Positions 1-4,549 of a stretch of DNA of 9,491 nucleotides are shown piece by piece. The notes under the pieces are model-generated. The model saw only the letters and a program-made list of their open reading frames with translations. It was not told the DNA's origin and did no database searches. Position 1 is the stretch's first letter. Each line of letters begins with the position of its first letter. The translations under genes and the position numbers were made by a program. Origin of the DNA: an uncultured Collinsella sp. (GTDB lineage Bacteria; Actinomycetota; Coriobacteriia; Coriobacteriales; Coriobacteriaceae); NCBI GenBank assembly GCA_902489295.1, contig CABTZM010000069.1, forward strand, positions 1-9,491, read 5' to 3'.

Positions 1-160
1 CGGAAATCGCGCGCCGTTGCCGCGCCCCGCAGTGCCCGCTTCCCCCGAGAACAATTATCAGTGCAGGTAGAAGTGTTAACGAGCGGTAAACGGTCGATTT
101 ATCGCCGTGAGCGGTGCAAAAACGTTTTACTGTATGAATCAACGAAAGCGACCTCTTCTG
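1..160. other. Left-edge non-coding or unassigned stretch
   Basis: I see no gene here that I can support. The +1 frame is open from the left edge to a TGA at about 169-171, but it has no usable start in the window and its translation is Arg/Ser-rich and unlike any protein I recognise. The other two + frames stop by about position 88. The only structure of note is a 10-base palindrome, AAAACGTTTT (119-128), about 40 bases before the -10 element of the PTS promoter. The stretch is best read as the upstream intergenic region of the PTS operon, possibly including the end of an unseen upstream gene. Confidence 0.4.
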
Positions 161-163
161 TGG

Positions 164-172
164 TGATATGAT
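164..172 (+). promoter_or_regulatory. Probable PTS operon promoter (extended -10)
   Basis: The sequence TGaTATGAT fits an extended -10 element (TGn followed by TATGAT at 167-172). No good -35 box lies 16-18 bases upstream, which is tolerable for an extended -10 promoter. Transcription would start near 179-180, giving an untranslated leader of roughly 135 bases before EIIA. The operator at 187-198 lies just downstream of the expected start, a position suited to repression. Predicted from sequence only. Confidence 0.5.
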
Positions 173-186
173 GACAACACGTCACG

Positions 187-199
187 TGGTTACTACCAG
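187..199 (+). promoter_or_regulatory. dre-like GntR operator at the PTS promoter
   Basis: TGGT-TACT-ACCA is an inverted repeat with the 12-base architecture (TGGT N4 ACCA) of DasR/NagR-type operators, whose known DasR consensus core is TGGTCTAGACCA. The 13-base core including the trailing G recurs exactly at 4476-4488 before agaS. It sits about 7-20 bases downstream of the predicted transcription start of the PTS operon. The natural ligand is the HutC-family GntR protein encoded at 3704-4435. The repeat and its recurrence are seen directly; the binding is inferred. Confidence 0.7.
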
Positions 200-204
200 T
201 TGAG

Positions 205-217
205 AGACCACTGGTCT
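205..217 (+). promoter_or_regulatory. Second small palindrome, everted dre half-sites
   Basis: AGACCA-C-TGGTCT is a perfect 13-base palindrome six bases after the dre-like operator. Its arms are the two half-sites of a DasR-type operator in reversed order (a canonical site reads TGGTCT then AGACCA). It could be an accessory site for the same regulator or a chance palindrome. I see no second copy before agaS. Confidence 0.35.
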
Positions 218-262
218 TCAAAGAACGCTTTCCAAGAAGCTTTAAGGGCACCCGCCCGCTGG

Positions 263-305
263 CTTCCGAAAACCATCGAACTCAGATCGTACACACCTTC
301 GGAAG
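263..305 (+). promoter_or_regulatory. Leader hairpin covering the EIIA ribosome binding site
   Basis: CTTCCGAA (263-270) and TTCGGAAG (298-305) are perfect 8-base complements separated by 27 bases. The right arm contains most of the Shine-Dalgarno sequence of EIIA (GGAAGGG, 301-307, 8 bases before the ATG at 316). If it forms in the mRNA, the helix would mask ribosome access to the first gene of the operon. No known riboswitch or T-box is recognisable in the leader. Confidence 0.35.
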
Positions 306-315
306 GGAAATTTGA

Positions 316-759
316 ATGGTTGGCTTTATTCTTACCGGTCATGGACAGTTCGCCCCCGGCCTTGCAAGCGCTATCGCTATGGTCGCTGGCGACCAGCCCG
401 CTTTTACCGTCGTACCTTTCGAGGGCGACCAGGCTGCCTCCTACGGTGAGGATCTTCGCGCCGCCATTACCGCTATGCGCGAGGAGTGCGATGGCGTGCT
501 CGTCTTTACTGACCTGCTTGGCGGTACCCCCTTCAATCAGTCGATGATGATCGCCCAGGATGTCGACAACGTCGAGGTTCTGACCGGCACCAACCTTCCC
601 ATGGTTATTGAGCTCCTGTTCCTCCGCGGCAACGCCACGCTCGCCGAGCTTGGCGAGCAGGCCGTGACCGTTGGCCAGACGGGCATCACCGCCCAGACGG
701 TCGCCTCCGTCGCTGGTGCCGAGGAAGAGGATGTCTTCGGCGACGAGGACGGCATCTAA
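316..759 (+). CDS. PTS EIIA component, mannose/GalNAc family
   Basis: This is the cytoplasmic IIA protein (147 residues) of a mannose-family PTS. It accepts phosphate from HPr and passes it to IIB. The N-terminus ends a first beta strand with TGHG, placing the phosphorylated histidine at H9, and the family signature TDLLGGTPFN lies at residues 65-74. The length fits a stand-alone IIA domain rather than a IIAB fusion. ATG 316 follows GGAAGGG at good spacing. The C-terminus is acidic (EEEDVFGDEDGI). The TAA overlaps the ATG of the next gene by one base (TAATG), so the two are probably translationally coupled. GalNAc/galactosamine as substrate is inferred from agaS, nagA and lacC downstream; the protein alone only shows the family. 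Confidence 0.93.
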   Translation: MVGFILTGHGQFAPGLASAIAMVAGDQPAFTVVPFEGDQAASYGEDLRAAITAMREECDGVLVFTDLLGGTPFNQSMMIAQDVDNVEVLTGTNLPMVIELLFLRGNATLAELGEQAVTVGQTGITAQTVASVAGAEEEDVFGDEDGI

Positions 760-1040
760 TGGCCGATTTCGGAGCCAGCGTACTGAGCTCCTCGGTCGCT
801 CTTTTGGGTCTGCTCGTCATCATGGGTGTGATTTACACCATCTGGTCTCAGATCAACATGAAGAAGAAGCAGAAGTACTTCAAAGAGCTGCACACCGAGC
901 TCAAGCCGGGTCAGGAGGTCCTTTTCGCCGGCGGTATCTTCGGAACCGTCAAGGGCATCGAAGGCGAGAAGGTCCAGATCAAAGTCCGATCCGGTGCCGT
1001 CGTAGATGTTTCGCGTTACGCGATTCAGGAGATCAAGTAA
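759..1040 (+). CDS. yajC: YajC-like small membrane protein
   Basis: This 93-residue protein has one N-terminal membrane helix (about residues 10-30), a basic stretch (MKKKQKY) that would lie in the cytoplasm, and a small soluble domain with the YajC pattern LKPGQEVLFAGGIFGTVKGIEGEKVQIKV. YajC normally associates with SecDF-SecYEG in protein export. Here the gene starts on the last base of the EIIA stop codon and sits between EIIA and EIIB, 36 bases before the next start, so it is clearly part of the PTS operon. As I recall, streptococcal PTS loci for glycosaminoglycan-type sugars also carry a yajC-like gene, but its role there is not known to me. The export gene is probably elsewhere and this is likely a specialised paralogue (inference). 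Confidence 0.85.
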   Translation: MADFGASVLSSSVALLGLLVIMGVIYTIWSQINMKKKQKYFKELHTELKPGQEVLFAGGIFGTVKGIEGEKVQIKVRSGAVVDVSRYAIQEIK

Positions 1041-1076
1041 CTGTCGTCAGCAATCAACGAAAGGAAGCTGATCAAC

Positions 1077-1559
1077 ATGGCAGAACCCAACATTCTTCTT
1101 ACCCGCATCGATAACCGACTGGTTCATGGTCAGGTTGCCACCCAGTGGAACTCCACCCTGGGCTCCAACCTCATCCTCGTCGCCAATGACGACGTGTCGA
1201 CCAACACCATGCGCCAGAACCTCATGAAGATGGCCGCTCCCACCGGCGTCGCTACGCGTTTCTTCTCTCTGCAGAAGACCATCGACATCATCGGCAAGGC
1301 GAGCCCGCGCCAGAAGATCTTCATCGTGGCCGAAACACCGGAAGACGTGCTTACGCTCGTCAAGGGCGGTGTGCCTATAAAGAAGGTAAACATCGGCAAC
1401 ATGCACATGTCGGAAGGAAAGCGCCAAGTCGCCACCTCCGTCGCAGTTAACGACGAGGATGTCGCTGCGTTTAAAGAGCTGCAGGAATTGGGGGTGGAGT
1501 TGGAGATCAGGCGCGTTCCGAGCACGCCTGTTGAGGACACGAGCAAGCTCTTCTCGTAA
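1077..1559 (+). CDS. PTS EIIB component, mannose/GalNAc family
   Basis: This is the cytoplasmic IIB protein (160 residues), which takes phosphate from IIA and donates it to the sugar during passage through IIC/IID. The N-terminus carries the family signature RIDNRLVHGQV (residues 10-20), in which H17 is the phosphorylated histidine. The remainder (VANDDVSTNTMRQNLMKMAAP, then NIGNMHMSEGKRQVATSVAV) matches the usual IIB-Man pattern and length. The start has AAGGAAG at 1061-1067. An 87-base gap with two inverted repeats separates it from EIIC, by far the largest gap in the operon. Substrate is assigned by context as for EIIA. Confidence 0.94.
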   Translation: MAEPNILLTRIDNRLVHGQVATQWNSTLGSNLILVANDDVSTNTMRQNLMKMAAPTGVATRFFSLQKTIDIIGKASPRQKIFIVAETPEDVLTLVKGGVPIKKVNIGNMHMSEGKRQVATSVAVNDEDVAAFKELQELGVELEIRRVPSTPVEDTSKLFS

Positions 1560-1574
1560 TCCTCGTATCCACGT

Positions 1575-1623
1575 TGTCAGGAATGAAACCCTGACATTCT
1601 GTACGTGAATCCAAGTGCGTACA
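1575..1623 (+). other. Two inverted repeats between EIIB and EIIC
   Basis: TGTCAGG (1575-1581) pairs with CCTGACA (1590-1596) across an 8-base loop. TGTACG (1600-1605) pairs with CGTACA (1618-1623) across 12 bases. Neither is followed by a T-run, so they are not typical intrinsic terminators. They lie within the mRNA just before the strong EIIC ribosome binding site (AAAGGAGG, 1633-1640). They may act in mRNA processing or stability and so set the ratio of soluble to membrane subunits, but this is inference. Confidence 0.45.
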
Positions 1624-1646
1624 TACATTTTGAAAGGAGGAGCAAG

Positions 1647-2447
1647 ATGGAATACTCGATCATCCAGGTCGCTCTGGTCTTCGTCGTCACGTTCATCGCG
1701 GCAATCGACCAGTTCAACTTCCTCGAGTCTCTCTATCAGCCCATCGTCACCGGCGCCGTCATCGGTCTTATCCTTGGCGACCTCAACACCGGTCTTCTCG
1801 TGGGTGGTACTTATCAGCTCATGACGATCGGCAACATGCCGATCGGAGGCGCTCAGCCGCCTAACGCCGTTATCGGCGGCATCATGGCAGCCATTCTCGC
1901 AATCGCTACGGGCCTCGAGCCCAACGCGGCTGTCGGCCTTGCCATTCCGTTCGCTCTGCTCGGCCAGCTCGGCGTCACCCTGGTCTTCACGCTTATGTCG
2001 CCGCTTATGTCCTCCGCGGACAACATGGCTCACAACGCTGACACCAAGGGCATCGAGCGTCTGAACTACTTCGCCATGGCTCTGCTCGGCCTGATCTTCG
2101 CTGTCGTCGTCACCCTGTTCTTCATCGCTGGCGCCACCATCGGTCAGACCATCGCTTCCGCCATCCCGACCTGGCTGCAGACCGGTCTCTCCGCTGCAGG
2201 CGGCATGATGCGCTTCGTCGGCTTCGCCGTCCTGCTCAAGGTTATGATGAACCGCGATATGTGGGGCTTCTTCCTCATGGGCTTTGGCCTCGCGCTCATC
2301 ACCGTTGCCAACGATTCTCTGGCAACCCCTGCCCTGCTCATCCTTGCTCTCATCGGCTTCGGCATCGCCTTCTGGGACTTCCAGCAGCAGACCGAGCTGA
2401 AGGGTGCAGCTGTTTCTGACGGAGGTGACTTCGAAGATGGCATCTAA
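1647..2447 (+). CDS. PTS EIIC component, mannose/GalNAc family
   Basis: This is the membrane channel subunit (266 residues) that works with IID to move the sugar. It is almost wholly hydrophobic with repeated helices, and contains the conserved stretch GLLVGGTYQLMTIGNMPIGGAQPPNAV (about residues 49-75), typical of IIC proteins of the Man/Sor/Aga family. I chose ATG 1647 because AAAGGAGG sits six bases upstream and the protein then begins MEYSIIQVALVF; an upstream in-frame ATG at 1605 would add a polar 14-residue tail and lies among inverted repeats. The C-terminus is acidic (DGGDFEDGI). The coding end overlaps EIID by 11 bases. Confidence 0.94.
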   Translation: MEYSIIQVALVFVVTFIAAIDQFNFLESLYQPIVTGAVIGLILGDLNTGLLVGGTYQLMTIGNMPIGGAQPPNAVIGGIMAAILAIATGLEPNAAVGLAIPFALLGQLGVTLVFTLMSPLMSSADNMAHNADTKGIERLNYFAMALLGLIFAVVVTLFFIAGATIGQTIASAIPTWLQTGLSAAGGMMRFVGFAVLLKVMMNRDMWGFFLMGFGLALITVANDSLATPALLILALIGFGIAFWDFQQQTELKGAAVSDGGDFEDGI

Positions 2448-3519
2448 TGAGTATGTGATCCCGGAGCACTACGAGGATCTCACTCCTGCTCCGCAGCTCG
2501 ACCAGAAGACCCTCAACAAGATGGCTTGGCGCTCCTGCTTCCTGCAGGCATCGTTCAACTACGAGCGTATGCAGGCCGCTGGCTGGCTCTACTCCATCAT
2601 CCCCGGTCTGGAGAAGATCCACACCAACAAGAACGACCTCGCGGCTTCCATGAGCCACAACCTGGAGTTCTTCAACACCCACCCGTTCCTCGTCACCTTC
2701 GTTATGGGCATCGTGCTTTCGCTCGAGCAGAACAAGGTTGACATCCCCACGATCCGCGCCGTCCGCGTCGCCGCAATGGGCCCGCTCGGTGGTATCGGTG
2801 ACGCCCTGTTCTGGCTGACGCTCGTGCCTATCACGGCCGGCATCACCTCCAACATGGCCATCAACGGCAACGCCGCTGCGCCGATCATCTTCCTGGTGAT
2901 CTTCAACGCCGTCCAGTTCGCCCTGCGCTTCTGGCTCATGAACTGGTCCTACAAGCTTGGCACCAGCGCTATTGACGCTCTGACCGCCAACATGCAGGCC
3001 TTCACCCGTGCCGCTTCCATCATGGGCGTCTTCGTCGTCGGTTGCCTGGTCGTCACCATGGGTGGCACCCAGATCAACCTCCAGATCCCCAACGGCACTA
3101 CCCGCGGCCTGTCCGCCACTACCGTGATCGTCTCCGAGAAGGAGGCCGAGAACTTCACCGGTATGGAGGGCATCGACACCGAGACCGCCGAGGCTGGCAC
3201 CATCGCCATGACCGATGAGGACGGCAACGCCCTCACCGCTTCCGATGCTGACGGCAACGCTGTCGAGTGCGGCGTCACCGATCTGGGCAACGGCATGGAG
3301 TCCGTTACCTACGGCACCGTTACCGAGGATCCGGTCAACTTCTCTGTTGCCGACACTCTCAACACCATCGTCCCGAAGCTCGTCCCGCTTATGCTTACGC
3401 TGCTGCTTTACTACATGTTCGCTAAGCACAGCTGGACCCCGACCAAGGGCATTCTCCTGCTCTTCGTCCTGGGCATCCTGGGCGCTGGCCCGCTTGGTCT
3501 CTGGCCGAGCATCTGGTAA
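2437..3519 (+). CDS. PTS EIID component with acidic insertion
   Basis: This is the second membrane subunit of the transporter. Its N-terminal half is typical: LNKMAWRSCFLQASFNYERMQAAGW, then THPFLVTFVMGIVLSLEQ, then the signature AAMGPLGGIGDALFW. Its end (SVADTLNTIVPKLVPLMLTLLLYYMF, residues 303 onward) is also normal for the family. At 360 residues it is longer than the usual 270-300. The excess lies in residues about 219-302, a soluble, acidic, Thr/Gly-rich insertion with a near-repeat DEDGNA (260-265) and DADGNA (270-275). The start at 2437 has GGAGG at 2421-2425 and overlaps the EIIC end by 11 bases; an earlier in-frame ATG at 2404 lies deeper inside EIIC and is less likely. A strong terminator follows. 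Confidence 0.92.
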   Translation: MASNEYVIPEHYEDLTPAPQLDQKTLNKMAWRSCFLQASFNYERMQAAGWLYSIIPGLEKIHTNKNDLAASMSHNLEFFNTHPFLVTFVMGIVLSLEQNKVDIPTIRAVRVAAMGPLGGIGDALFWLTLVPITAGITSNMAINGNAAAPIIFLVIFNAVQFALRFWLMNWSYKLGTSAIDALTANMQAFTRAASIMGVFVVGCLVVTMGGTQINLQIPNGTTRGLSATTVIVSEKEAENFTGMEGIDTETAEAGTIAMTDEDGNALTASDADGNAVECGVTDLGNGMESVTYGTVTEDPVNFSVADTLNTIVPKLVPLMLTLLLYYMFAKHSWTPTKGILLLFVLGILGAGPLGLWPSIW

Positions 3520-3527
3520 GGCTCTAG

Positions 3528-3572
3528 CTTGAGGGGTGTGTCCCTACGCGGCTCACACCCCGACCCCTTAAG
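3528..3572 (+). other. Alternative hairpins in the operon 3' end
   Basis: Two mutually exclusive stems share the same G-run: GGGGTGTG (3533-3540) with CACACCCC (3554-3561), and CTTGAGGGGT (3528-3537) with ACCCCTTAAG (3563-3572, one G-T pair). Neither has a T-run. They lie directly between the EIID stop codon and the strong terminator, so they may simply protect the 3' end of the mRNA. Confidence 0.35.
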
Positions 3573-3585
3573 CCATGTGTATGTT

Positions 3586-3626
3586 AAAAGCCGCGTGCTC
3601 GAAAGAGCGCGCGGCTTTTGTTTTCT
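3586..3626 (+). terminator. Strong intrinsic terminator of the PTS operon
   Basis: AAAAGCCGCGTGCTC (3586-3600) pairs fully with GAGCGCGCGGCTTTT (3605-3619), with one T-G pair, around a GAAA tetraloop, and is followed by GTTTTCTT. It separates the PTS operon from the regulator gene. Confidence 0.9.
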
Positions 3627-3655
3627 TGATGATTCGGGTGTAGCAGTCAGATAAT
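3626..3655 (+). promoter_or_regulatory. Predicted promoter of the gntR regulator
   Basis: TTGATG (3626-3631) and GATAAT (3650-3655) are separated by 18 bases, a fair match to a housekeeping promoter. Because the PTS terminator ends just before it, this promoter would give the regulator its own transcript, starting near 3662. Confidence 0.5.
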
Positions 3656-3667
3656 GCTAAACGCCCA

Positions 3668-3679
3668 AGGTAGTAGCTG
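3668..3679. promoter_or_regulatory. Possible weak operator before gntR
   Basis: AGGTAGTAGCTG matches the reverse complement of the dre-like operator (TGGTAGTAACCA) at 8 of 12 positions, with one half-site (GGTAGTA) intact. It begins 12 bases after the -10 box, very like the 14-base spacing at the PTS promoter. This would allow weak autoregulation; it is a degenerate match and could be chance. Confidence 0.25.
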
Positions 3680-3703
3680 AATTCGAGCAAAAGGGAGGAT
3701 AGG

Positions 3704-4435
3704 ATGGCGATCGGAGCGCGCAAGCAACCGCTATACGATCAGCTGGTCGATATTCTGACCGAAAAGATTGACCACGAATATCACGCCGGTGACATGATTC
3801 CTTCCGAGCGCGAACTTTCGGAGCGCTATGGTCTCTCGCGCACCACGGTGCGCCTGGCTCTGCAGGAGCTGGAGCGTTTGGGACTTGTGGTTCGGCAGCA
3901 CGGTCGCGGCACCTTTGTGACCGACCGTTCGGCAAAAGCAACCAACCTTATGCAGTCCTACAGCTTTACCGAGCAGATGCGTGCGATGGGTCGCGATCCA
4001 GAGACTACGATTCTCGAGTTTTGCGAGATGGAGGCCGATAAGAATCTGGCCGAGCATATGGGATGCCGCATCGGCGACCGTATCTTTAAGCTCAAGCGCC
4101 TTCGTTCTGCCGACAATATGCCCATGATGGTCGAACGCAGCTATCTACCGGTTCGTCAATTTCTGTCCCTCAAGCGACCGCTCCTGGAGCGCAAGCCGCT
4201 TTACGATGTGATTGAACAAGACTTTCAGCAAAAGATACGCGTGGCCGAAGAGGAGTTCTATGCGAGCATAGCCCGTCCCACCGACGCCCATCTCTTGGGC
4301 ATCGTCGAGGGCTCGCCCGTGCTCGATTTGGTCCGTACAACGTATAACGAGTCAAACGAGGTTGTGGAGTATACGCTCTCGGTTGCTCGTGCCGATCAGT
4401 TTAAATACAAGGTTTATCACCAGCGCAACGTTTAA
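3704..4435 (+). CDS. GntR/HutC-family regulator with UTRA domain
   Basis: This is a DNA-binding transcription factor of 243 residues. Residues about 8-75 form the winged helix-turn-helix, with the GntR pattern IPSERELSERYGLSRTTVRLALQELERLGLV and the wing RQHGRGTFV. The rest is a UTRA sensor domain (GDRIFKLKRLRSADNMPMMVERSYLP; LDLVRTTYNESNEVVEYTLSVARADQFKYKV), as in NagR/DasR, which respond to phosphorylated amino sugars. ATG 3704 follows a GGGAGGA site. It probably represses the PTS operon and agaS through the shared TGGTTACTACCA sites and is released by an amino sugar phosphate; the effector cannot be read from the sequence. agaR-like is a fair functional name, but E. coli AgaR belongs to the DeoR family, so I give no symbol. 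Confidence 0.92.
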   Translation: MAIGARKQPLYDQLVDILTEKIDHEYHAGDMIPSERELSERYGLSRTTVRLALQELERLGLVVRQHGRGTFVTDRSAKATNLMQSYSFTEQMRAMGRDPETTILEFCEMEADKNLAEHMGCRIGDRIFKLKRLRSADNMPMMVERSYLPVRQFLSLKRPLLERKPLYDVIEQDFQQKIRVAEEEFYASIARPTDAHLLGIVEGSPVLDLVRTTYNESNEVVEYTLSVARADQFKYKVYHQRNV

Positions 4436-4474
4436 CGTTCCCCGTGTTTTCATGTGATGATTCTTTGCATTTAA

Positions 4475-4488
4475 CTGGTTACTACCAG
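4475..4488 (+). promoter_or_regulatory. dre-like GntR operator at the agaS promoter
   Basis: CTGGT-TACT-ACCAG is an inverted repeat with 5-base arms. Its last 13 bases are identical to the site at 187-199. It covers the place where the -35 box would be for the TATAAT at 4505-4510 (a 17-base spacer puts -35 at 4482-4487), so bound repressor would block RNA polymerase. Confidence 0.72.
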
Positions 4489-4504
4489 ATAACCAACCGA
4501 AGTG

Positions 4505-4510
4505 TATAAT
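4505..4510 (+). promoter_or_regulatory. agaS promoter -10 element
   Basis: A perfect TATAAT box lies 39 bases before the agaS start codon. The -35 position (CTACCA) is poor and is occupied by the operator. Transcription would start near 4517, giving a short leader with AGAGAGAGG (4533-4541) as the ribosome binding site. Confidence 0.6.
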
Positions 4511-4549
4511 TGCACGTCAGAGGATTACTTCTAGAGAGAGGTATTAGAA

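Noticed and set aside
183..188. CACGTG palindrome beside the PTS operator
   Set aside because: A six-base palindrome is expected often by chance and overlaps the better supported operator.
200..547. Open frame starting in the PTS leader
   Set aside because: It overlaps EIIA in another frame, has no ribosome binding site and gives a Pro/Leu/Ser-rich translation without family features.
1605..1646. Earlier ATG for EIIC
   Set aside because: It lacks a ribosome binding site and would add a polar tail from the inverted-repeat region; ATG 1647 has AAAGGAGG at ideal spacing.
1047..2033. Long open frame antisense to EIIB and EIIC
   Set aside because: It spans two well supported genes and their intergenic gap, and its translation has the compositional bias of a shadow frame.
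2350..3429. Long open frame antisense to EIID
   Set aside because: Its translation is His/Gly/Asp/Val-rich, without domain features, and lies opposite a convincing membrane protein.
4427..4439. AACGTT-T-AACGTT at the end of gntR
   Set aside because: The repeated palindrome is short, overlaps the stop codon region and gives no stable hairpin or T-run; probably chance.
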